This document shows, in pieces, positions 15,103 through 22,225 of a stretch of DNA of 42,822 nucleotides. Below the pieces are notes generated by a model, which saw only the letters and a program-made list of their open reading frames with translations, searched no databases and had not been told where the DNA came from. Every line of letters starts with the position of its first letter. Positions within the stretch are counted from its first letter, which is position 1. The position numbers were made by a program, and so were the translations under genes. This DNA comes from a virus. The stretch is taken from positions 1-42,822 of the IMG/VR virus record IMGVR_UViG_3300005613_000131. One strand, given 5' to 3'.

Positions 15103-15290
15103 TTCCTCCTTTCCTCTGGGCTTCCTATTCTTTCACGTAGCCACTTTACCCATTCCTGCCATCTATATTCATATTTATAGTTTGGGTCTGCTGCAACAGA
15201 AGCAGGAACATCCTTGCCTGGAGCAATCAGTCCAGTATCTCTATAAAATTCACTTGCTAACTTTTCATACCTTTCACTTGCATCCATCAT
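15099..15290 (-). CDS. Hypothetical early protein
   Basis: 63 residues, helical, with a tail RWQEWVKWLRERIG. It follows the ASCH-domain gene directly and overlaps the next gene by four bases. It belongs to the cluster of small early proteins with Trp-containing tails; function unknown. Confidence 0.55.
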   Translation of the reverse strand: MMDASERYEKLASEFYRDTGLIAPGKDVPASVAADPNYKYEYRWQEWVKWLRERIGSPEERRK

Positions 15291-15878
15291 TCAATTCTCC
15301 AACTCCAACCTATACACCCACACCCATAGATTATTTATTTTCTCTAGCTGTGGTATAGCAGCATTGCCACCCTCCAAGATAAAGCTCTTCTCTGTCAGTG
15401 GTAGCTGCAACCTCTCTACTCTCACAGGGAAGATGCGGAGGAAGCATCTAGCTACCCATTCGGGCATCATTATGGTTGATTTGATAACCCAAGGATTACC
15501 ATTCTCTTTGATTATCTCCTCCCATTCTTGCTGTGACATACCTGCTTTATAAATAATATCTGCTTTGGCTTCCTCTAGGCTTATTACACCACTCGCTAGA
15601 TGCTCGGATGTATTGATATATTCAGCCCAAGCCTCTTTGACATAGACAACCTCGCCCTCGTGGTAGGGAGGCTTGGCATAAACTATTTTGTCCATATAGT
15701 CCTTGTAATGGAATCCCCATGTGCCGTCGTAAGAAGGAAACGGATTATAGTAACTATCAGGTTCTTGATTGATTTCCCCTAAAGCCTTCCCTGCCCTTCT
15801 AGTTTCAGTCTCTCTGTATTCCTGCAAGACCTTCAATTTGGCTTTCCAGATGTTAGGCTTAAATAACATTCCTTTCAT
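15291..15878 (-). CDS. ASCH-domain phage protein
   Basis: 195 residues, ribosome site AAGGAG. The N-terminus (MKGMLFKPNIWKAKLKVLQE then ETETRR), a central HEGEVVYVKEAW and a late MPEWVARCFLRIFPVRVERL together match phage ASCH-superfamily proteins. ASCH is a beta-barrel related to PUA and is known or predicted to bind RNA. It begins about 20 bases after the 3' closing helix of the structured RNA at 15.9-16.5 kb, so the two share a transcript. Whether the protein acts on that RNA is speculation. Confidence 0.72.
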   Translation of the reverse strand: MKGMLFKPNIWKAKLKVLQEYRETETRRAGKALGEINQEPDSYYNPFPSYDGTWGFHYKDYMDKIVYAKPPYHEGEVVYVKEAWAEYINTSEHLASGVISLEEAKADIIYKAGMSQQEWEEIIKENGNPWVIKSTIMMPEWVARCFLRIFPVRVERLQLPLTEKSFILEGGNAAIPQLEKINNLWVWVYRLELEN

Positions 15879-15899
15879 ATTCGCTCCTTATTCAATTCT

Positions 15900-16495
15900 C
15901 CTTTGGGCTTGCCAGCTCGGTATCCTTCCCCTTTATGCCCGATACTCTTAGGACACTGGCAAGCCCTGACCTGAGACCTACACGCAATCCCTTCTGTATT
16001 ATTTGCCACCGAATCTTCGGAATGTTCGCTGCCGTCTGCACACAGATACGCACAGTCCATCCATTCCTACCTTACCCTCCTCGGCTCAGGTCTGCGATTT
16101 TGACTTGGCTACTGCCCGTTTAAGTCAGGCTTTGAGAAACGTCCTGTAACCAAGCCATCCTCGCAATCCCAGCTAGTGTAGACGGTATCATGTAGCTATT
16201 CATTACGTTAGCACACACCTTATCCGTGCCCTTTCGGGTAGCTAGGACTGTCACTACTGGGAACTAGGGGACTTTCACCCCATAGACAGGGTTGTGGATA
16301 ATCCTACTTAGGCGGAGTTGCACCGCTCCCACTGTCGAGGCTCTACGCTACTTCCTATTTCTAGGTGCTAATCAGCTTTCAGGCGTAGTTATACGGTTCG
16401 CTGCGTCTATATTCCGCCATCCCCAGCAATAACCATATTTAATTATTAAGGTGCTTGGGAGGCCCAGGTGGATAGTCCTGAGCCTCCAGAGGAAT
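15900..16495 (-). ncRNA. Large structured non-coding RNA candidate (~590 nt)
   Basis: No plausible gene lies here, the region is visibly more GC-rich than its surroundings, and it is full of paired helices. Examples in window coordinates: 15905-15915 with 15956-15966 (11 perfect pairs), 15968-15975 with 16085-16092 (8), 16101-16106 with 16122-16127, 16171-16175 with 16193-16197, 16248-16252 with 16285-16289 enclosing 16264-16270 with 16278-16285, 16343-16348 with 16383-16388, and 16458-16468 with 16477-16487 (11 with one G-U). On the minus strand two hairpins are capped by GAAA tetraloops (16229-16238 and 16354-16365). Minus is the likely strand because of these loops and its co-directional genes. 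Size and phage setting recall ROOL or GOLLD RNAs, but I cannot assign a class. Confidence 0.75.
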
Positions 16496-16506
16496 GAATA
16501 TGTATA

Positions 16507-17292
16507 TTATGCTCCATTAACCTTGCTTACTATATTTTGTATTTTATCATAAGTGGGATTATCTATAACAGTACCAACCAATGTAGGAGGCACTGATTCC
16601 TCACAGACATTACACATGAATGTTCCATTTTCCATGTAGGTATGGAGCATCAAATCTGTGCTGTCACCAAGAGAATTAAATCCTGCTCTTTCCTTCTGGT
16701 CAGTTCTAACTTCCTCATACCCACCAGTTTTTGGGTTAGGTCTACTAGCATACACATCCCTAGAGTGGTGAGTTAGAACTAGGTTTTTCTTATGCACCCT
16801 GGCTTGATATAGCAATCCACGCATCCTGATATTTGGTTCTCTATATTCTATTGGCAGCAAGCTGGTTCTAAGCTCTTTGCCACCAACGACATTACCATTT
16901 TCATCTAATTGTAATTCTTGTTTCTCCTGTAGAAAGGCTGTGCAAATAGTTTCCCATAGCAAAGTACCAGTGTCAATTACTCCAGTAGCTATGCCATTAT
17001 CCTTGTTGAGGAAGCCAATATAATCTTGGAGAAATGAATACCAAAACTCTTTCATACCTGTTATTATCTTACTTGGCTTGAAAGTTGGAGTATCACCAAC
17101 TCCAAAATCACCTTGGAATGGAACACTGTATTCCTTATGAGTGATTAGTCCTTCATCAACCTCAGCTTTGAATCTTGGTGCTGCCCTGTCAAAGCCACCT
17201 AAGTCTAGTTCCATGTATAACATTGGCTTAGGAAATGATAGAGCTAATGAAGTCTTACCAGTTTTGTCATTCCCCCAAATACCAACTATCAT
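16507..17292 (-). CDS. Sak4-like / AAA_24 P-loop ATPase
   Basis: 261 residues, ribosome site AAAGGAG. Walker A is GNDKTGKT (7-14) and Walker B is GVIDTG (D107). A histidine pair in LVLTHHSRD (about 174-182) resembles the sensor region. The RecA-like core with almost no N-terminal extension fits the phage AAA_24/Sak4 group, ATP-dependent recombination or single-strand annealing helpers. A late CNVCEE (about 230-235) may bind metal. It lies beside a Cas4/RecB-type nuclease and a possible ssDNA-binding protein, the usual setting for a phage recombination module. The structured RNA follows its stop codon directly. Confidence 0.75.
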   Translation of the reverse strand: MIVGIWGNDKTGKTSLALSFPKPMLYMELDLGGFDRAAPRFKAEVDEGLITHKEYSVPFQGDFGVGDTPTFKPSKIITGMKEFWYSFLQDYIGFLNKDNGIATGVIDTGTLLWETICTAFLQEKQELQLDENGNVVGGKELRTSLLPIEYREPNIRMRGLLYQARVHKKNLVLTHHSRDVYASRPNPKTGGYEEVRTDQKERAGFNSLGDSTDLMLHTYMENGTFMCNVCEESVPPTLVGTVIDNPTYDKIQNIVSKVNGA

Positions 17293-17506
17293 TTATTCTC
17301 TCCTTTTCCACATCTTGACGACGTAGTAGTTCATCCTCAAGCCTTTTACGTAGAATCCACATTGGCTCAAACTTTAGGTCAATATCCTGTATATCAACTG
17401 CATAACCAGTATCCATATACAGTCTAACCATGCTACCAATTTCAGTTACAGCTATTACATTACCATATGATACTGGTCTATCCGACCTAATATCTCTTAT
17501 AATCAT
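17267..17506 (-). CDS. Hypothetical small protein
   Basis: 79 residues, overlapping the nuclease stop by four bases and the ATPase start by 26. The N-terminal 45 residues look like a small beta-barrel, followed by a charged helix (RKRLEDELLRRQDVEKERI). No family recognised; coupling ties it to the recombination genes. Confidence 0.55.
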   Translation of the reverse strand: MIIRDIRSDRPVSYGNVIAVTEIGSMVRLYMDTGYAVDIQDIDLKFEPMWILRKRLEDELLRRQDVEKERINDSWYLGE

Positions 17507-18345
17507 GCTATCCCTCCTTTTTCAACTATTCCTTTAGGACAAAACTCAGCTACATCACAATAGCTTTGGCATCTTCTACCCTCCCAAGATTCCTCAGAAT
17601 TACATACCTCAGGAAAGTAGTTATTGTCCTTCTTGTAATCAGCCAAAGCATTGAGTAACCTTTGTCTTTTTGCTGCAAAATAGGCTAATACTTCATCATC
17701 TGGTAATCTCTTTATAGGTATTAACCTTATATTAAAATCAATACCTCTAGTAGCAGCTACAGATAATCCACCATCTCTTACCATGACCTGTAGCTGCATG
17801 TTATTGATAATGATTCCAAGTTTCTCCAGTTTTATCCTATAGTTGTTAAGTTGTAATTCTTCATTACTCAAATCAGCATCCTCTGGCTTCACCAAGAACT
17901 CAGCATCTTTCCCTTTGCCTACCTTAGTAATGCCAAGTGCTCGGACTACCCTGTAGCTTCCCCATGTCTTATAGTCAGTTAATGTCCAACTGTTGGTGCT
18001 GTTGTATTCCAACAAGTCGAATATATCCCTACCATCTGGTGACATAGCTATTTCAGCAGGTAGTCCAAGCTCCTCAGCATACTTTTGAAGCTCTCCATGC
18101 ACCTTTGTCCCATGGATGCTAAAAGCCCTAGATTGTGGGTTGACACCATAATCCCTAGTTATTTTAAGGAACTCCATCATAGTGCCATTAAGTAGTTGGG
18201 TAGTAGATGGTTCACCATTCCACTCTCTGTCTTGGGAGATGAGCCTCAAGGTAGGCTCAGTCATACATTGGTGGCATTTGAAACATTCCTCCAATGGGAC
18301 TGGCTTACCTTGAAACTTGTCACATATAAACCATTTTAATGGCAT
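17503..18345 (-). CDS. Cas4/RecB-type PD-(D/E)XK nuclease
   Basis: 280 residues. Active-site blocks: SIHGTKVH (H78, H83), IFDLLE (D110) and TDYKTWGS (D124, K126), followed by a helix with LQLQVM. Four C-terminal cysteines (C248, C259, C263, C269) resemble the iron-sulfur clamp of Cas4 and AddB; an N-terminal CFKCHQC (21-27) could give further ligands. Such phage enzymes are ssDNA/dsDNA exonucleases that resect ends for recombination. No CRISPR array or cas gene is present, so this is a replication/recombination enzyme. GAGGGTGG precedes ATG, which overlaps the previous stop (ATGA). Confidence 0.82.
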   Translation of the reverse strand: MPLKWFICDKFQGKPVPLEECFKCHQCMTEPTLRLISQDREWNGEPSTTQLLNGTMMEFLKITRDYGVNPQSRAFSIHGTKVHGELQKYAEELGLPAEIAMSPDGRDIFDLLEYNSTNSWTLTDYKTWGSYRVVRALGITKVGKGKDAEFLVKPEDADLSNEELQLNNYRIKLEKLGIIINNMQLQVMVRDGGLSVAATRGIDFNIRLIPIKRLPDDEVLAYFAAKRQRLLNALADYKKDNNYFPEVCNSEESWEGRRCQSYCDVAEFCPKGIVEKGGIA

Positions 18346-18545
18346 CAGTCCACCCTCTCAAGTTCATTGGCATGTAGCATAGGTATTTTCCCTATTCCAT
18401 CCAACTCAACTTCATATGGATACTGGACTCGACCGTGTGATTTTCCACTCCATACATCGGTGACAACTCCGAGCTTACCAGCGAATCGTGGAAATGCTTT
18501 GCAGTTATTTTTAATTTTAACTCTGTCACCAACTTGGAACTTCAT
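18345..18545 (-). CDS. Small SH3/KOW-like beta-barrel protein
   Basis: 66 residues. FQVGDRVKIKNNC at the start and KLGVVTDVW then YEVELDGIGKIPML later form the strand pattern of an SH3-like barrel such as KOW-type domains. It overlaps the nuclease start by one base. Binding to DNA, RNA or a partner protein is possible. Confidence 0.6.
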   Translation of the reverse strand: MKFQVGDRVKIKNNCKAFPRFAGKLGVVTDVWSGKSHGRVQYPYEVELDGIGKIPMLHANELERVD

Positions 18546-18547
18546 GG

Positions 18548-18721
18548 TTATTCCTCCACGTTAACTTCAACTACCTCAGGTGTAATGTACGCCTCCAACT
18601 TCTTAGCATTGACAATTACATCATTTATTGTTGGATGTGGAAATGCCTTCAATGCTAGTTCAGTAGCCTGGCCAATACAAAACATTCGGAGTTTGGTTGT
18701 CTCTTCTTGCTTTGTTGCCAC
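18548..18721 (-). CDS. Hypothetical protein (57 aa, GTG start)
   Basis: GTG 18721 overlaps the TAG of the gene upstream (TAGTG), with AAGGAGG six bases before. It contains one amphipathic helix pair and an acidic tail (TPEVVEVNVEE). The strong ribosome site argues that it is a gene; function unknown. Confidence 0.62.
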   Translation of the reverse strand: MATKQEETTKLRMFCIGQATELALKAFPHPTINDVIVNAKKLEAYITPEVVEVNVEE

Positions 18722-19365
18722 TATGCCTCCTTGACATGGAACACACCATTCTCATCCTTGGTAATTCTACCTGTGGAAATCATTGAGGCGAGGAATCCAC
18801 TTTCAGTGTTGTCCAAGATTGAGGTAATGAGTCCACCAGCCTTGATGGTTTCATTCTTAAAAGCCTCCTGGTTAAAGTCAGCCTCAGATTTACCATCAAG
18901 TATCCTTAGAGCTTCATCCAAGGCACTTGGTCCTTTACCAGTACGTTTTGTGTCTCCAGAAGAGGTAGAGATAATCTCCCAACAGTCCCTTGGGGTTTCT
19001 TCACCCTTTGTGGAATCCCACATCATATGGCCAGGTGTCAGTTTACATTCAAGGTATTTGCCAACCAAATCAGGGAAATCCTCATTCTCGGTAAGCAGTT
19101 TAATTCCTGATTCTGCAAATACACCCCATCCACTCTGCTTCCTTTTACTCCTTGGGAATGATAGCTGTAGTATAGGAAACACATAAGACTCACTGGTTTC
19201 AATTATGTCAAGCTCAGTGAATAACAGGTTCACATACTCCTTTGCAGGTGTAATGTTAGTCCTCATCTCGGTATTAAAGCTCTCTAGTCTTCCTTTGAAA
19301 TGTGTTACAGGTATTGCCCTATAACCATCTTCTAATCCTCTAAAACTTGGTGCTGTGTCTTCCAA
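18721..19365 (-). CDS. Possible single-stranded-DNA-binding or recombination accessory protein (TTG start)
   Basis: 214 residues from TTG 19365, which has AAGGAGG six bases upstream. A central beta region (LLFTELDIIETSESYVFPIL ... KYLECKLTPGHMMWD) has the look of an OB fold, followed by a linker and a mixed C-terminal region ending in a short beta element. It lies first in the run with the Cas4-like nuclease and Sak4-like ATPase. The SSB assignment rests on context and fold impression only. Confidence 0.45.
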   Translation of the reverse strand: MEDTAPSFRGLEDGYRAIPVTHFKGRLESFNTEMRTNITPAKEYVNLLFTELDIIETSESYVFPILQLSFPRSKRKQSGWGVFAESGIKLLTENEDFPDLVGKYLECKLTPGHMMWDSTKGEETPRDCWEIISTSSGDTKRTGKGPSALDEALRILDGKSEADFNQEAFKNETIKAGGLITSILDNTESGFLASMISTGRITKDENGVFHVKEA

Positions 19366-19366
19366 T

Positions 19367-19570
19367 TTAATCCTCCTTAGCTAAAATTATTTTTATTGGT
19401 TTCAATGGTTCTTGTGTACCTATAGCATTAACACCTCCAGTAATTATTATTTCAGTTAGGTAGTCCTTCAAGGACATTTCCTTTAGTGAGGCCATGTGCT
19501 TTATGACCACCTTTTCTTCCTTTGTTACTGACAATACCACATGCCAATTTGACTTTGTTAATTTATCCAC
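19367..19570 (-). CDS. Possible ribbon-helix-helix regulator, leaderless GTG start
   Basis: 67 residues. WHVVLSVTKEEKVVIKHMAS then LKDYLTEIII fits a strand followed by two helices, as in Arc/MetJ-type repressors. The start GTG 19570 lies exactly six bases after the -10 hexamer TACAAT, and no ribosome site is present, so the mRNA would be leaderless. The promoter carries two copies of the 16-bp box, which makes this a candidate regulator, perhaps of those boxes. The fold call is tentative. Confidence 0.5.
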   Translation of the reverse strand: MDKLTKSNWHVVLSVTKEEKVVIKHMASLKEMSLKDYLTEIIITGGVNAIGTQEPLKPIKIILAKED

Positions 19571-19576
19571 TATTTA

Positions 19577-19606
19577 ATTGTATCACACTCGCAGACAGCG
19601 TGTCAA
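19577..19606 (-). promoter_or_regulatory. Sigma-70-type promoter for 19570 gene (minus)
   Basis: On the minus strand TTGACA (19606-19601), an 18-base spacer and TACAAT (19582-19577). The predicted start of transcription coincides with the GTG start codon at 19570. Confidence 0.8.
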
Positions 19607-19622
19607 TAGAACAACTGTACTA
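19607..19622 (-). promoter_or_regulatory. Box 1: 16-bp operator-like site abutting -35
   Basis: Plus-strand reading is TAGAACAACTGTACTA, an imperfect palindrome touching the -35 hexamer. The same arrangement occurs at 25673-25688 and 25785-25800. Confidence 0.72.
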
Positions 19623-19629
19623 AATAAAT

Positions 19630-19645
19630 TAGAACAAATGGTCTA
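19630..19645. promoter_or_regulatory. Second box copy, imperfect
   Basis: TAGAACAAATGGTCTA, 23 bases from box 1. It keeps the invariant half TAGAACA and the closing CTA. Confidence 0.5.
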
Positions 19646-19653
19646 TGTATTTT

Positions 19654-19695
19654 ATTGTAAATATAATTCTTATATAATACATAATTAAATATATA
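19654..19695. repeat. AT-rich 42-bp element, copy 1
   Basis: 37 of 42 bases match 40635-40676 in the same orientation. It lies in the 156-base gap between the helicase-like gene and the 19.6 kb promoter. The element is partly self-complementary (ends TTATTG.../...ATAATTAA). Confidence 0.75.
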
Positions 19696-19726
19696 TTCCT
19701 GTATTCCTAGATATATCAGGTTACAA

Positions 19727-20476
19727 TTAACCATCTAATCTACGAAATGTCAAATCTTTCCTGTCTATGTCTATTATGATAGGTTTAAGCTGCTCCTCAG
19801 CATGGCGTACCTTGTCGAAGGATAATTGTATTTTGGAATCTGCTAGTTTGGTAGTTCTAACAGCTGTATCACACCAGTCTATGAAGATACTGGAGCCAAA
19901 TATATCCTCGGAGGAAGATAATGCCTCACCTTCAAAGATTTGGCTCTTACGCTCATGGTGTATCATTATTAAAGCCAGTTTGTATTTATCTATTATGGAA
20001 TTCATTCTATCCAGGAGTTTCCTGGTGTCATATTCATCTGTTAGTCTGCCAGATACTATGGAATAGATTGGGTCTACTATGAGGACTGCTGGCCTGGCTT
20101 CTGACAGTTCTTTCTCCAAGTCAGCTTGGTAGTATGGTTTGTCTAGTTTATAGTATGTTTCAGTTAGGAAATATACAGGCATCTTGGTTGAATTAACATT
20201 ATTGCCTGTGATATATTTAACCACTCTTTTACGATGTTCCTGTTTTGGTATCTCTAGCTGTAAGGTATAGTTAGAACATGGGATGGTCTTGAATCCAAAC
20301 AAGTCATTACCCTCTGCTAGGGTGAAGGCAATGTGAATGGCTAACATTGACTTCCATGTTTCAAACTTACCAAACAAAATCATCTTAGTTTGTGGTAGTA
20401 ATAGTCCATGACTTATAATATATTGTTGAAATGGTGGATTCCATGCTTGTAGTGATTGGTATGTCATTGCTCTCAA
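19727..20476 (-). CDS. RepA/AAA_25-type P-loop helicase-like ATPase (TTG start)
   Basis: 249 residues. I choose TTG 20476 because AAGGAG lies seven bases upstream (20484-20489); longer frames overlap the previous gene. The Walker A loop reads GKFETWKS (36-43), with Trp where the second Gly usually stands, a variant seen in RepA-like phage ATPases. Walker B is AVLIVDP (D135), and MIIHHE-like LALIMIHHERKS follows. RepA-like hexameric helicases unwind DNA at replication forks, and no other helicase is recognised here. No primase domain is fused. Confidence 0.7.
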   Translation of the reverse strand: MRAMTYQSLQAWNPPFQQYIISHGLLLPQTKMILFGKFETWKSMLAIHIAFTLAEGNDLFGFKTIPCSNYTLQLEIPKQEHRKRVVKYITGNNVNSTKMPVYFLTETYYKLDKPYYQADLEKELSEARPAVLIVDPIYSIVSGRLTDEYDTRKLLDRMNSIIDKYKLALIMIHHERKSQIFEGEALSSSEDIFGSSIFIDWCDTAVRTTKLADSKIQLSFDKVRHAEEQLKPIIIDIDRKDLTFRRLDG

Positions 20477-20496
20477 CTTATAACTCCTTTGTATAT

Positions 20497-20715
20497 CTAT
20501 TTTACATCTTCGTCTGGGATAAAAACCCAAGTACCACCATGACGATTGGTATACCATTTCTTATCATGGATTTTCCAGAAAGTATACCCTTCCTTCAATG
20601 CTTCAAGTATGGCATCAACTCCTGCTTCACATGAATAGCGATGGCTAAATAAGGGATTCTCAATCTTGGCCTTTTCAAGAATCTCAGTAGCATCCCACTC
20701 TTTAGGTCTCCACAT
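20497..20715 (-). CDS. Hypothetical protein
   Basis: 72 residues with several Trp. The second half (HDKKWYTNRHGGTWVFIP) looks like a short beta hairpin. It precedes the helicase-like gene by 20 bases in the same transcript. Confidence 0.55.
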   Translation of the reverse strand: MWRPKEWDATEILEKAKIENPLFSHRYSCEAGVDAILEALKEGYTFWKIHDKKWYTNRHGGTWVFIPDEDVK

Positions 20716-20727
20716 TTTAGTCCTCCT

Positions 20728-21000
20728 TTAATCAATAAACAATTCTGCGTTTATTTCCCACATTAACTTGGTATTCATTCTAATCCATATCATGTTTTCC
20801 ATCTCGCTGAGCAGTTGGTTAGTAAGTAGCCAAGGGATTTGGTTATCCTTGTCACCATAGATTGGTTCATTGAATAGTGAATGGCAGATATAGTTTGTGG
20901 TAAGCTCTTCATGGTATGAGATTAGACTAAGTATAAAGAGTTTGGCTACCATTCTACCACCTATTTCTTTGACATGTAGTGGGATAGACATTTCATCCAT
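20728..21000 (-). CDS. Hypothetical protein
   Basis: 90 residues, helical with a hydrophobic stretch (MVAKLFILSLISYH) that is too short and interrupted to call a membrane helix with confidence. The start overlaps the end of the upstream gene by eight bases. Confidence 0.5.
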   Translation of the reverse strand: MDEMSIPLHVKEIGGRMVAKLFILSLISYHEELTTNYICHSLFNEPIYGDKDNQIPWLLTNQLLSEMENMIWIRMNTKLMWEINAELFID

Positions 21001-21247
21001 TATTTGTCTCCTTCCAAGCTCTGGTAATCTTTATGATATTACCATTACGTTCTATCCAAACTGGCTTTCCTTCCAGGTCTTTTACATCATAGACACCATA
21101 GCTTTCAATAAAATCCAATGCTTCCTTGCCATCTATGATTTGTAAAGCTCCTGTTGATTCTGCAACCATTGAGTTAAAGAATAGAACTGGATGGCCAACG
21201 TCCTTATTGCCAAAGCCTACGTTTTTGATTATTGCTAATTGTTCCAT
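20993..21247 (-). CDS. Hypothetical protein
   Basis: 84 residues. The C-terminal half contains GKPVWIERNGNIIKI, a beta-hairpin phrase common in small phage proteins of unknown role. No catalytic motif. Confidence 0.55.
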   Translation of the reverse strand: MEQLAIIKNVGFGNKDVGHPVLFFNSMVAESTGALQIIDGKEALDFIESYGVYDVKDLEGKPVWIERNGNIIKITRAWKETNNG

Positions 21248-21257
21248 TACTCACCTC

Positions 21258-21479
21258 CTAGTTTAGGTTTACATTTTTATCAATCATTTTTATTTTTTCC
21301 AATTCCCCTAGTAGACCAACTACAGCCTCCTCTAGTTGGGTAACACTCACATTGGCTATTCTTATTATATGTTCTTCATTGGTATTATCGAAACCAACGA
21401 ATACATAAGCACAGTTGTTGGCTCTAGCCTTGTCAAAGGCGTTATCTATAGTCTGCTTGAATACATCAATTACCTTCAT
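21258..21479 (-). CDS. Hypothetical protein
   Basis: 73 residues; alternating helix and strand (AYVFVGFDNTNEEHIIRIA), ending in a helix. Overlaps the regulator stop by four bases, so it is co-translated with it. Confidence 0.55.
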   Translation of the reverse strand: MKVIDVFKQTIDNAFDKARANNCAYVFVGFDNTNEEHIIRIANVSVTQLEEAVVGLLGELEKIKMIDKNVNLN

Positions 21480-21892
21480 TGTTCACCTCCTATCAATTCC
21501 TTTTGTTTAACTAACACTAAATCCCACAACTCCATATCTGATAGGATGGCACAGATGCCAAGCTCACAGGCTCTACGGAATCTAGTACAGCCTTCACATT
21601 GTGGTAGGTTATCCTCAGTATATCGAAGTTTAAGTTTAGCTATCCACCTACTGGCTGTGCTGGTGTCTATGCCAAGGTTCTTGGCTACTGTGCTAAGGCT
21701 ACCTTCTAGTAGCAGTTGCTCTATAGGCTTACGATGCTTTAGCTCTAAGTATTTCATGTGTGGAGTCTTTAGATGGTCGAAGTTGGATGGTGGTATAGTA
21801 GCCAGCCTCTTATGCTTACGCTGACCTCTAGGCTCTTGGTACTCTACTAAACCATGCTCTTCTAGGATTTTTTGTTTTAATGATTTAGCCAT
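21476..21892 (-). CDS. Helix-turn-helix protein with C-terminal cysteine cluster
   Basis: 138 residues from ATG 21892 with GAGGTG upstream; the longer frame has no ribosome site. Residues ~70-100 (IEQLLLEGSLSTVAKNLGID then TSTASRWIAKLKLR) are a clear HTH of the sigma-like/resolvase type. A following four-cysteine cluster (QCEGC ... CELGIC) is likely a zinc site. It could be an early transcription regulator. Its target is unknown. Confidence 0.7.
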   Translation of the reverse strand: MAKSLKQKILEEHGLVEYQEPRGQRKHKRLATIPPSNFDHLKTPHMKYLELKHRKPIEQLLLEGSLSTVAKNLGIDTSTASRWIAKLKLRYTEDNLPQCEGCTRFRRACELGICAILSDMELWDLVLVKQKELIGGEQ

Positions 21893-21902
21893 ATACACCT
21901 CA

Positions 21903-22106
21903 CTAACTGTAAACCAATATGGATACACGTCCACATTTGTCACACACATATATCCTATAAGGTTGTCCAGTGTTTTTGAAATGGTATACCATTGGGTCTA
22001 GTTCAGTTACACCAATACACCCTGTGCATGGCTTGTATGTAGAAATATATGTTTGTGGTGGGTTAATAAACTTTACTTTTGGCTTGGTTATCATAAACTT
22101 TCTCAT
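21903..22106 (-). CDS. Zinc-ribbon protein
   Basis: 67 residues from ATG 22106, preceded by AAAGGAG. CTGC (about 27-30) and CDKCG (about 55-59) form one zinc ribbon with a conserved-looking strand FMITKPKVKFINPP at the start. Role unknown. Confidence 0.6.
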   Translation of the reverse strand: MRKFMITKPKVKFINPPQTYISTYKPCTGCIGVTELDPMVYHFKNTGQPYRIYVCDKCGRVSILVYS

Positions 22107-22117
22107 GTTATCTCCTT

Positions 22118-22225
22118 TTATTTCCAAGGCAAGAAGCCTTGTGCTAACCAACCTACTATGGTGATAACTGTAAACATTACCACAGTGGTGGCTATTGTTG
22201 CTAATATAGCGTGTTTGGTACTCAT
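22118..22225 (-). CDS. Single-pass membrane peptide (35 aa)
   Basis: ATG 22225 overlaps the previous stop (ATGA). One hydrophobic helix (ILATIATTVVMFTVITIVGW) with a short polar tail. Weak ribosome site; translation is probably coupled. Function unknown. Confidence 0.55.
   Translation of the reverse strand: MSTKHAILATIATTVVMFTVITIVGWLAQGFLPWK

Noticed and set aside
15875-16123. Two open frames across the structured RNA (minus 15875-16060, plus 15935-16123)
   Set aside because: No ribosome site, unlikely compositions (Cys/Pro/Arg-rich), and the region is better explained by base pairing.
16300-16440. A tRNA gene or tRNA with intron in the structured region
   Set aside because: A Leu-like D-arm and a T-arm-like hairpin are visible, but there is no 7-bp acceptor stem, no proper anticodon arm and no loop GG.
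15900-16495. tmRNA, RNase P RNA, group I or group II intron
   Set aside because: The core sequences of these RNAs (for example the RNase P AGANNGAU region, group I P7/S segments, an AGC-triad domain V) were not found. A GGGGTGAAAGTCCCC hairpin only superficially recalls domain V.
17503-18345. Cas4 as part of a CRISPR system
   Set aside because: No repeat-spacer array and no other cas gene is present; phage-borne Cas4-like nucleases are common in recombination modules.
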